From: an uncultured Lentisphaeria bacterium
GTDB lineage: Bacteria; Verrucomicrobiota; Lentisphaeria; Victivallales; UBA1829
Reading direction: 5' to 3'
Assembly: GCA_949282305.1 (NCBI GenBank)
Contig: CASDPB010000128.1
Location: 1 to 51,884, forward strand
Length of the DNA: 51,884 bases
Shown: positions 9,001 to 16,800 of the stretch, piece by piece
How positions within the stretch are numbered: the stretch's first letter is position 1
Layout: every line of letters begins with the position of its first letter
The notes under the pieces: generated by a model
Seen by the model: the letters and a program-made list of their open reading frames with translations, nothing else
What the model was told of the DNA's origin: nothing
Databases searched by the model: none
Position numbers and translations under genes: made by a program

Positions 9001-9165
9001 TATTGTCTTATACTTGAGTTTCAGGCGATCTTTGAATTTGACAGGCGCTTTGCTTGCTCCATATTCCGCCTGAAGCGGAATTGTCTCCTGATAAATATCG
9101 CCTTTGATTCTGTTTAAAAACATTTCGATGTGTTTCTTATGAATTCCGAATACGTTCTCGTGCAT
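6091..9165 (-). CDS. GH38 alpha-mannosidase (cytoplasmic type)
   Basis: A 1024-residue retaining alpha-mannosidase. The zinc motif GHAHIDVGWLWP lies near residue 255, and the nucleophile segment MWVEADCNLISGESMVRQF near residue 330 carries the catalytic Asp. Downstream LWLPDVFGYSAAMPQI and the WHEA/C-terminal beta domains match the long cytosolic GH38 group; there is no signal peptide. It should release mannose from alpha-mannosides imported into the cell, with substrate linkage unknown. I start at the ATG at 9165 because an upstream in-frame extension would run through the operator and promoter. It forms an operon with the following LacI gene. Confidence 0.93.
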   Translation of the reverse strand: MHENVFGIHKKHIEMFLNRIKGDIYQETIPLQAEYGASKAPVKFKDRLKLKYKTIKEGESWGKTWDSAWFRMQAIVPKSWKGREIALNLNLSGESMLFDGKGVPVCAFSSGSVFSNLFIRERYVFPKAAKGGEKLDLWIEAAANCLFGVLLDTEPRLDTPHPYGHYEGIARTMRLAVFNREVWQLQNDVEVLYQTLCTLPENDYRAMKLLHALNDAVCIYHENPENASRARGKLKEILALPAAASALSVYAVGHAHIDVGWLWPVRETVRKAARTFANQLRLMDLYPDYIFGASQPQLYQFVKDHYPELYAKIKKQVKAGRWELQGGMWVEADCNLISGESMVRQFLHGKNFFMEEFGVDVRNLWLPDVFGYSAAMPQIIKRAGCDSFLTQKLSWSQINTFPHNTFRWIGIDGTEVLTHFPPENTYNSEVLPNGLLPAQNRFKENGFLDKFLCLFGIGDGGGGPTPEHLERLERQKNLEFSPKVVCKRADDFFRELEEQKDKLAKWDGELYLEYHRGTLTTQARTKRWNRKNEQMLTAVEFLASHLPLKEYPSAELDRDWKTLLLNQFHDIIPGSSIRLVYETTEKEHGQIHESCLKLLEQTAKKLFRAKADSLVLVNTLSCNYRGLVELPEKWASCRVLDEIGKEIATQTENGRIFASVNLPGSSFSTLRKGGKIKEKTEKPGRSLVLENQLIRYEFSRNGTLLKAFDKEAGREVLSAPANIFSLYHDHPNDYEAWDIDLYYEKEFIEVLQAEKAVRTTDGGICSGLEFSYRHDDSVMCQKVILTHDSKRLDFVTTVEWHEARKLLRVAFPVDVRAQEATFDIQYGAIRRPTHDNTSWDAAMFEVAGQRYADLSEAHYGAALLNDCKYGYKVKGNVIDLALLRSPKYPDFDADLGHHEFTYSFLPHTGSLAESTVQSEAAALNRAPLVFAGYSAEKMTPVCRLEAEGLSLEVVKKAEKENCLVVRVVETKGENSHGVLVLREKNARLCETNLIEWEEGAEQKGKDGRYPLSLKPFEIKTYKIR

Positions 9166-9198
9166 GGAAAACGCCCTTTCCTGATATGTTTTTTTATT

Positions 9199-9249
9199 AA
9201 TGCAACCGATTGCATTATGATAATATGATCTGAAAAAAAGGAAATGCAA
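9199..9249 (-). promoter_or_regulatory. Mannosidase promoter with LacI-type operator
   Basis: On the minus strand TTGCAT (9249-9244), an 18-bp spacer and TATTAT (9225-9220) form a promoter. Immediately downstream, 9199-9216 reads AATGCAACCGATTGCATT, a near-perfect dyad with the central CG and TGCAA half-sites typical of LacI-family operators. Its place over the transcription start fits direct repression by the LacI protein of the same operon. Confidence 0.72.
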
Positions 9250-9445
9250 CTGTATTTCTGCTGAAATCCCCGATTTTTTTCAAAAGTTTTTGCCGGGTCT
9301 GTGAAATGCGCACTCCATTCAAAACGCCGATTTGATGTCCCGTGCCGCAAAAAGCCCCTTGTGCGGGATTTCCTGCTCTGCCGCGATTCCGCAGGGAAAA
9401 TTCCCCCGGAACCGGATAAGATTTCCTTTTGGACTGGACAGGGGG

Positions 9446-9473
9446 TTGTTTTTTGCGATTTGAGCTGTATATT
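9446..9473 (+). promoter_or_regulatory. Possible promoter of the beta-lactamase gene
   Basis: TTGTTT (9446-9451), a 16-bp spacer and TATATT (9468-9473) lie about 45 bp before the start codon. The -35 match is modest. The rest of the 9250-9445 gap shows nothing clear. Confidence 0.35.
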
Positions 9474-9519
9474 CTCATACCGGGAGAACGCGGGAAAGCA
9501 AAAACAGAAGGAGTGTGGA

Positions 9520-10383
9520 ATGAGAATGTTTTACAGGAAAATATTGACTTTGACTTTTGCCGCGTGCGCGGTGTTTTTCTGCGGCTGCCGGAGCATGGAG
9601 ATACAGCATATCCCGCCTGTGGAGAATTTTGCCGTGTCTGACGGCTGCATTCTGTTGTTTGATGTTCCCGCGGCGGGAAAGATGCTTGCTTACGGAAACG
9701 CGGATCTGGCGGACTGCCGTTTCCCACCCTGTTCCACCTTCAAGATTGTTTCCACTCTGATGGGGCTTGACCGCGGGATTCTGGCAGGGCTGGATACCCG
9801 TCTCGGCTATGACGGGACAAAGTATGAATACGATACGTGGAACAGGGATCTCACGCTTCTGGAGGCTTTCCGTTTTTCCTGTGTGCCGTATTACAAAAAA
9901 CTGACGGGGAGGCTTGACAAGGCGTATGTTCAGGACGTGCTGGAAAGGCTCGGCTACGGAAACAGAGACATCTCCGTATGGAACAGGAACGGGCATAATG
10001 TATTCTGGATTGAATCCAGCCTGATGATTTCTCCCCGGGAACAGCTTGCCGTGCTGAAAAGGATTTTTTCCGGGAAATCCGGTTTTTCCCCGTCCCATGT
10101 CGCCTTGCTGAAGGAGTGCATGCGCTATGGGAATATCGGGCAGGTCGAGTTTTACGGAAAGACCGGCACCGGACGCAATCATAACACCAACCGTCTGGAG
10201 GCATGGTGCGTTGGTTTTCTGGAGTATCCGGACGGCGGCATTGTCTATTACGCGGCTCATAAAGCGGATTGCCGCCGCGATATTGCCGGCGGAGAGGTTC
10301 GCGACGCCGTGCGGGAATTTATTTCGGGAAACGGGAAGATTTTCGCGGAACGCGGGGAGGGGGAAAATCGTTTCCGCAATTAA
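9520..10383 (+). CDS. Class D (OXA-type) beta-lactamase, predicted lipoprotein
   Basis: A 287-residue serine beta-lactamase. All class D landmarks are present: S72-T-F-K75 (catalytic serine and the lysine that is carboxylated in the family), S120-C-V, Y146-G-N, W163 in FWIESSLMISPREQ, and K214-T-G. The N-terminal hydrophobic stretch ends in FFCGC, so Cys23 (or Cys21) could be lipidated and the enzyme anchored to a membrane. The ATG at 9520 has AGAAGGAG six bases upstream. Typical OXA enzymes are about 265-275 residues, so length fits. Spectrum cannot be read from sequence; a role in a penicillin-sensing system instead of resistance is possible but no partner sensor gene is nearby. Confidence 0.9.
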   Translation: MRMFYRKILTLTFAACAVFFCGCRSMEIQHIPPVENFAVSDGCILLFDVPAAGKMLAYGNADLADCRFPPCSTFKIVSTLMGLDRGILAGLDTRLGYDGTKYEYDTWNRDLTLLEAFRFSCVPYYKKLTGRLDKAYVQDVLERLGYGNRDISVWNRNGHNVFWIESSLMISPREQLAVLKRIFSGKSGFSPSHVALLKECMRYGNIGQVEFYGKTGTGRNHNTNRLEAWCVGFLEYPDGGIVYYAAHKADCRRDIAGGEVRDAVREFISGNGKIFAERGEGENRFRN

Positions 10384-10436
10384 ACGGTGTATTGGGTCTT
10401 CAAACATGTGCAAGGACTGGCAAAGGAGGTTTCGGC

Positions 10437-11039
10437 ATGAACAGAATTATTACGATTGGACGCGAGTTCGGCAGCGGCGGGCGTGAACTGGGCATGAAGC
10501 TGGCGGAGAAGCTGCAGGTCGCCTATTATGACAAGGAAATCATTACGGAGATTGCGAAAAAGACCTCGCTGGCGGAGCAGTATGTGCAGCAGGTTGTGGA
10601 GCGTCGCCCGTCGCAGTGGTTTCCGCTTACCGTCGGGCACAGCTTTTTCCTGAATGTGGACCCGCTGCAGGAGCAGAATCTCTCCATCTACCAGGAACAG
10701 TGCCGGATTGTGAAGGAGATGGCGGAGAAATCGGACTGTGTGCTTGTCGGACGCTGCGCGGATTTTATCCTGCAGGATAAAAAGCCGTTCCGCATTTTTG
10801 TATATGCGGATCTGGAGGAGCGTCTTGCCCGTTGCAGAAAAAGGCTCTCTCCGCAGGAACAGCTGTCGGACAGGGATCTGAAGCAGCGTATTCTGGACAT
10901 TGACAGAAACCGGGCTGCCTATTATCGTTTTTACACCGGTCAGGTATGGGGAGACAAGGCATGTTATGACCTGTGCATCAATACCGGATGCCGTCCCATG
11001 GATAAACTGGTTTCCGCAATCGAGGAAATTCTTTCCTGA
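10437..11039 (+). CDS. Cytidylate kinase-like protein
   Basis: A 200-residue P-loop kinase of the cytidylate-kinase-like group (Cytidylate_kin2). The start MNRIITIGREFGSGGRELG contains the nucleotide-binding loop, followed by YYDKEIITEIAKK and SDCVLVGRCADFIL, segments characteristic of this group, and a lid-like Arg-rich part (RLARCRKRL). An AAAGGAGGT sequence is placed perfectly before the ATG at 10437, 53 bp after the beta-lactamase gene, so the two may be cotranscribed. The true substrate is unknown; many members are stand-alone proteins in anaerobes. Confidence 0.85.
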   Translation: MNRIITIGREFGSGGRELGMKLAEKLQVAYYDKEIITEIAKKTSLAEQYVQQVVERRPSQWFPLTVGHSFFLNVDPLQEQNLSIYQEQCRIVKEMAEKSDCVLVGRCADFILQDKKPFRIFVYADLEERLARCRKRLSPQEQLSDRDLKQRILDIDRNRAAYYRFYTGQVWGDKACYDLCINTGCRPMDKLVSAIEEILS

Positions 11040-11200
11040 CGCCCCCGACTGCATTTGTGCCGTCCGCATGGAGCACATGGGAAAACGGCGGGTGTGCCGG
11101 TCTTTGCATTTCCGCCGATGCCCGGAGACTCCGCCGAATCCGTCTCTTTTTCCCTGCGCTCTACTGCAGAGCTGTTTCAGGAAAACGGAGCGTCCGGATT

Positions 11201-11758
11201 TCACTTGAAGTTTTCAAATGTGAGATCATCCTCTTTGACGTCAATGAAGAAGAATCCCAGAACCGCATCCAGGATGTCAATCGGATGAAGCGAGACTTTT
11301 GCTTCGATCAGCCCCAGCCCCAATGCTCCTCCGATTTCCCAGTAATCCCGTGCGCCGTCCCGGATGTCGTAAATCGGATCCGCCGGATTTGGAAAGCCTT
11401 CCATGTTCACCCAGTATTCCTGAACCAGAGCGGATGTGGGGCGCCGTTCCGTGTCTTCCGCTGCGATACCGGGCAGCAGACCGCTCCAGCCGTTCTGCAT
11501 GGCATAGCCGTACTGGCGGTTGGTGTCTTTCACCAGATTTGCCGTGTAGCCGAAACCGCCTCCGGCTTGAACCGCATGAGTGAAGCGCAGTTCCGCGCGG
11601 GCTGTCGGGCCTCCGCCGACGTCAAGGCTGAACACATCCAGCAAATCCAGAATCCTGTTCGGCACATACAGCGTTACTTTGTCCACCCACTGCGCCCTCG
11701 CTTCCATACCGGCAAAAAGCAGAAGCGCAAACATGATTCCCGTCAGACATTGTTTCAT
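11201..11758 (-). CDS. Exported protein of unknown function
   Basis: A 185-residue protein with a clear Sec signal peptide (hydrophobic GIMFALLLFAGM, likely cleavage after ARA at about residue 23). The mature part is mostly beta-like, with a glycine-rich repeat feel (DVGGGPTARAELRFTHAVQAGGGFG) and paired phrases NRILDLLDVFSL near the start and HPIDILDAVLGFFFIDV near the end. I do not recognise the family. The gene stands alone between rightward transcription units. The ATG at 11758 is preceded by GGAAGAGGAGACG. Confidence 0.7.
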   Translation of the reverse strand: MKQCLTGIMFALLLFAGMEARAQWVDKVTLYVPNRILDLLDVFSLDVGGGPTARAELRFTHAVQAGGGFGYTANLVKDTNRQYGYAMQNGWSGLLPGIAAEDTERRPTSALVQEYWVNMEGFPNPADPIYDIRDGARDYWEIGGALGLGLIEAKVSLHPIDILDAVLGFFFIDVKEDDLTFENFK

Positions 11759-11791
11759 GAATCGTCTCCTCTTCCAAAATTGTTCTTCCAT

Positions 11792-12130
11792 TTCTTGGTT
11801 TCTGAAATAATAATCTGCTTTTCTTTCTTCTGCAAATTGATTTCCGGAAAAAATGCGTTCTTTATGGTTCCGGGTTGAGTGCAGCGGCGATTTTTTTCCG
11901 GTTCCCGGATTCTTTTTCCCGTATTTTTACGTTTTCGGGGCGTGTCAAGGGGAAAAATCCGCGAAAAAAATAATTTTTTTTACTTATTTGTCTTGTATTT
12001 GGAATGCAGGGCGTACATAGTAGCGCTGTAAATGTGTATCAGACATATTTTTTTGAGTATGTTTCATGCTGTTTTCAAAATTGGTTGGATTAATGTTAAC
12101 TTATACATATTAGAGATTTAGGAGATGCGA
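11792..12130. other. Gene-free region upstream of the TolC/giant-protein operon
   Basis: About 340 bp, A/T-rich, with T and A runs around 11950-11985. Several weak promoter-like hexamer pairs can be drawn, for example TTGGTT at 12081-12086 with TATACA at 12102-12107 and a 15-bp spacer, but none is convincing. It must contain the promoter of the following operon and of the leftward exported-protein gene. Confidence 0.4.
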
Positions 12131-13786
12131 ATGCGGAAAGTCAATTCGTTGCTTATCATGATTTCAGCCACAGTGTTTCTGTCTGTAGCGAATGGTTGCA
12201 AGTCATCACAGGAGTATACGGAGGAGCGTGGAAAGAAAGCGGTCACTCAATATGAGATGGCGAAATACCGCGAGATTCAGAACGGCAAGCCTCTTTCCCT
12301 GGAGCAGTGTATTGAAATCGCATTGCAGAACAGTCTTGACGTCCGTGTTTATGAATTGGAACAGGAGGTCGCCAAAGAGTTCCGGACTGCGGAAGCGCTT
12401 GGAATGCTGCCGGATCTGACTCTCACCAACAACTTCACCGCCCGCAGCAATACGCCCGCGTCCAGCAGCAAGAAGCTGGTTTCCTCCGGTGAAACATACG
12501 GCGCCAGCGTTGCGGAAGACCGCAATGTCAACTATCTGAACATTGACCTTGTGCTCAGCGTCCTGGATTTCGGGCTGGCGTATTTCAACACGCAGCAGGC
12601 GCAGGACAGAGTTTACATCCGGAAGCAGAGAACCGAACGCGCGATTCAGAATCTCACCTTTGATGTGGTGCGCGCCTATTTCAAGGTCGCCGCCGCCCAG
12701 CGCGCCATCAAGATGACTACGACTCTGCTGGAACAGTGCCGTTCCCGCTATGAACTGATCGACCAGGCGCGTCAGAAAAAGCAGATTACGGTTCCCTTTG
12801 CCTATGAACAGGCAACCCGTTTCATTGACATGGAAAAGAGACTGACGCAGTTCGTGCGGAGCTACGAGAACTCCTGCGTGGAACTGAGAACGCTGCTCGG
12901 TTATTATCCGAATTCCAATATTTTCGTGGATGAGTCCGTTCTGGACCGCATGCCGAAGTTCAAGCTGCCGGAAATTGCCACGATGGAGCAGATCGCGCTG
13001 GTCCGCCGCCCGGAACTTTACGAGGTCGATATGCAGAAGCATGTCAATATTGTGGAATGCTATAAGACGATTGCCCTGATGTTCCCGAACGTGAAACTGT
13101 TTGTCGACTGGTCGAACAGCAACAATTCCTACCTTTACAATCAGAGCTGGTGGGAGCTCGGCGTCCGCGCCGCATACAATCTCCTGAAACTTCCGCAGAA
13201 TATTCAGCGTTATCGCGGCTACCGGGCGCAGGTGGAGACCGAGGAAATGCGTTCCTATGCACAGGCGGTGGCTGTCATGGCGCAGGTCAGAATCGCCTAC
13301 GGAAACCTGCTGTCCGCCAAGGAGCGTTATGATCTTGACCGCAAAGTTTACAGTGCCTATGATGAAAATCTTCAGGCGGCGTTGAAAAATCAGGCGGTCG
13401 GGCGCGCCACGCAGCAGTTGGAACTTGATCACATGCGTCTTGTCACGACGGAAACCAGCATTGCCGCTTTGATGTCGCTGGGCGATTATTATGTGGCATA
13501 TTACCGACTTCTGAACATGATGGGATTGCGCAGTCTGGACGATCGTTCGACGGATGAGGCGCTGGAGGAGATCATGGATGCCGACAGCCGCATGAAGGAG
13601 GAGATTGCAAGCGCCCGCAGGGCATTTGATGAGCAGAGAGCCGCCGCGATGAAGGAGGCTCTGGAGAAACAGAAGGAGTTTGAGGCGAAAGCCGCCGCGG
13701 ATGCCGCCGCGGAGAGACGCGCCAAGGTAAACGCGCAGATTGACAAACGGATTGAAGCCGAAGCCGCAAACTCGTTGGGAAAGTAA
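12131..13786 (+). CDS. TolC-family outer membrane lipoprotein (first paralogue)
   Basis: A 551-residue outer membrane efflux/export duct protein. A signal peptide ends in SVANGC with Cys23 as lipidation site. TolC-family repeats follow: LSLEQCIEIALQNSLDVRVYELE with a later helical-hairpin half, and the beta-strand phrase SNNSYLYNQSWWELGVRAAYN. The C-terminus (from about residue 485) is an Ala/Glu/Lys/Arg-rich coiled coil. The ATG at 12131 is preferred over 12125 because TAGGAG lies six bases before it and abuts the earlier ATG. It aligns in long gap-free stretches with the protein at 21754, and a giant surface protein lies between them. No adaptor or ABC gene is adjacent. Confidence 0.88.
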   Translation: MRKVNSLLIMISATVFLSVANGCKSSQEYTEERGKKAVTQYEMAKYREIQNGKPLSLEQCIEIALQNSLDVRVYELEQEVAKEFRTAEALGMLPDLTLTNNFTARSNTPASSSKKLVSSGETYGASVAEDRNVNYLNIDLVLSVLDFGLAYFNTQQAQDRVYIRKQRTERAIQNLTFDVVRAYFKVAAAQRAIKMTTTLLEQCRSRYELIDQARQKKQITVPFAYEQATRFIDMEKRLTQFVRSYENSCVELRTLLGYYPNSNIFVDESVLDRMPKFKLPEIATMEQIALVRRPELYEVDMQKHVNIVECYKTIALMFPNVKLFVDWSNSNNSYLYNQSWWELGVRAAYNLLKLPQNIQRYRGYRAQVETEEMRSYAQAVAVMAQVRIAYGNLLSAKERYDLDRKVYSAYDENLQAALKNQAVGRATQQLELDHMRLVTTETSIAALMSLGDYYVAYYRLLNMMGLRSLDDRSTDEALEEIMDADSRMKEEIASARRAFDEQRAAAMKEALEKQKEFEAKAAADAAAERRAKVNAQIDKRIEAEAANSLGK

Positions 13787-13828
13787 GGAACATCTGGTAA
13801 TTACATAGTCAGAGAAGGAAGAAGGATC

Positions 13829-16800
13829 ATGAGAAAGCAGAGAAGACAAAGCAAGATTGAGATCTTCAAACTTGAGGACCGCGTATTATTTGAAGCCGCC
13901 GGAGCTGCGGAGGCTGTCGAGGCAGTGGATAATGCGAACAGTCCGAATCCTGACCAGCAGCGTGACGTTTCGGAATCTGAACGCCAGGAAAAGGAGGCCC
14001 AGTCTGCCGCGAAGCATGCGGGTCCCGACGGCGCGGCGGTTCGGGAACCCGGCGCGCCGGTGCAGGAGCAGGGGGCGGGACTGGCTCAGCCGGGAACGGC
14101 GCAGCAGGATCCCGTCCAGAAACTGGTGGAAGGTTCCGCCGATTTCTCTGACGTTCCCGATGTCGCGGAGCAGCCCGCGTCCGATGTTTCCAATTTCCTG
14201 AATGCGGATTTCTCCGAACACTCCGTTTCCAAACTTTCCTTCTCCGATTCTCTCTCCGCCGACGGACATGACCTGATTATTGTTGATGCCGAAACCGCAA
14301 AAAAACTGGATGCCGATGCGCTTCCGGACAATACCGAAGTGCTTGTCCTTGACCGCGACAGCGACGCCATGGAACAGATCAATGCGTATCTGGACTCCCG
14401 TGACGGCAAGTTCGACTCGATCAAGTTTGTTGTTGATGCGGAACATTCCGAAGCGAATTCCGGTCAGGAGCAGCTTGAACTGAACGGAGAGGAGATTTCT
14501 TCGGCTGATTTGAATGCGATCCGCGAGCATATCGCGGATCACGGCGATCTTTCCGTCCAGCTCTCTCCGGATGATTCCGCGCCTTCCTATTCCCTGAATC
14601 CGGACGGTGATTTTGAGTCCCGCATTGACAGTGATCCGCATGATACCGTGATTCATCCTGAAATAGACGGGGACATCACCGTGGATTCCGATCTGGGGGA
14701 ACAGCTTGATTCCGCTCTCGCAAATTCGGTGGAAGAAGGCAGAAACGAGCTTGTAATCATCAACGGCAACATGGCGGACAAGGATACGGTTCTTTCCCAG
14801 CTCGGCGACGGCTATGAAGTTCTTGAAATTGATCCGAGTCAGGACGCCATGAGCCAGATTCAGGATTACCTTGACGCCCATTCCGACACGAAATACGACG
14901 CTGTCCATATTCTGACTCATGGCAATGACCAGGGATTCTACCTCGGCAGCACAAAAGTTACCAGTGCGGATCAGATGGCTGTGTTCAACGGGCACATGGC
15001 GGACAACGGCGACTTCATGCTCTACGGCTGTAATCTTGCTTCCACGGAACACGGACAGTCTCTGGTGCAGGACATTGCCGATTTCACCGGCTGTGATGTT
15101 GCCGCGTCCTCTGACATTACCGGTATTTCCGGCGACTGGGCGCTTGAATACAATGTGGGCGTCGTTGATACGGCAAATATCTCTGTTCGCGGCTGGAACC
15201 ATGATTTAGCCACCATTACGGTGAACAATCAGTCGGACTGGGAGAATTATGTATTGAATGGCAATCTGAGTGATAGCGATACTATTGAATTCAACGCATC
15301 CGGAAATTATCAGATCAATCAGGACTTTTCTATTGATGCGGATATTACTATTAGTGTGAGCAACAATGCGGATGTCACAATTACAGTGGCTGATGGCGTT
15401 ACTTTTGATGTCAATGGCAGTGTCTCTGTAACGGATGTCACTTTTGTCAATCACGGGACATTCAATATCAATGCCGGTGGTGCTTTGAACATAAGTAATA
15501 CCGCGGCTTCCGGTGATGTCCATGTGATTGAAAATACGGGGACACTTTCCATTGCGGGGGTATTGACGGTTAACGGAAATCCCGCCGGTTCCGGAGGGAC
15601 TCTGACCGCCGTTTACAACAATGGCTCGGGCGCTTTGGTGACTGTCGCGGAGACCGGCAGTTTGACCATGAACGCGGATTCCCGCGTCGCCTATGGGCTC
15701 TGGAATCATGTCGGCTCGGTAAATGTGACAGGCGGAACTGTTTCTCTGACAAATGCTTCCGGTGCAAATTCCGCGACAATCCGCAACGACTATACCGGTT
15801 CCAATTCCGTTGAGATTTCGAACGCCTCCCGCATTGCAATGACGGCAAATGCCGGTGTGAATGCGTATGCCATATCCAACAACGACCGTCTGGATATTGA
15901 GAACAGCTTCGTTGCCGCGTCAGGAAGTGATTCCATCGGACTTTTCAACAATACAAACGGAAACGCCACGTTTACCGTCTCCGAAAATCCGGACGGCGCC
16001 ATCACTGCGAGTGATCTGGCTGGATATGGAGCACAGGTTTACGGCATTATCGGCGGCGCGTATTCCGTCTACAATTACAGCGCTTTCACCATGACCACAA
16101 CGTTGGATTCCGCACGTTATACCGGCGGAAATCTGAACAATGCTCCGGTCATGTATCTTGGCGGAAATGTATATACCGAAGCACAGGGCGGCAGCAGAAA
16201 GACCACGACGATTTTGAACGGCGCGACTGTGAACGGCGATATTACCAATGTTTCCAGCACGACCCTTGTCCTGAATGATGTCTATCTGAACGGCAACATC
16301 AGTAATATGGGCGGCAATGTTTATGTGACGGGCGATTTCTTCTCTCCGACCTTTACTGTCGGCGGGAACACCATCGCCGGGACCAGCCGTATCACTGTCG
16401 AGAACACGGTATACGCTCCCACCCGCAGCTACGGCAATATTTACTTCGGCACAGCGCTTGCCTCCTCCGGATACGGGGACAACAGTGTCACTTTCCGCGC
16501 TGACCAGGGGTATTCTTTTGAGAATTACGGCGGTCAGATGAGGATTGTCAATTTTGCCTCCCTTTCCAGCGTGTCGAATCCGATCAGCATTTTCAACAGC
16601 GGTGAATTTTATCTGGATGCCACCAATGCGCAGGGGCTGGCGTCCAACGGCGCGTATGATCTCTACGTGTCTTATTACGGCTCTGAGTCCGTTGAAAACG
16701 GGTTGAATATAAGTGACGCAGGTATTTACAATTACAACCAGAATGCTTTCAATCCCCTGTATTTTGTTCCGAACGCCATGGAACTGACCAATCTGAACAT

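Noticed and set aside
12206-13849. 547-codon leftward frame opposite the first TolC gene
   Set aside because: Long opposite-strand frames are common in this GC-rich coding DNA; the TolC reading is clearly the real one.
13886-15202. 438-codon leftward frame opposite the start of the giant protein
   Set aside because: It is the shadow of the DUF4347 region and resembles no protein.
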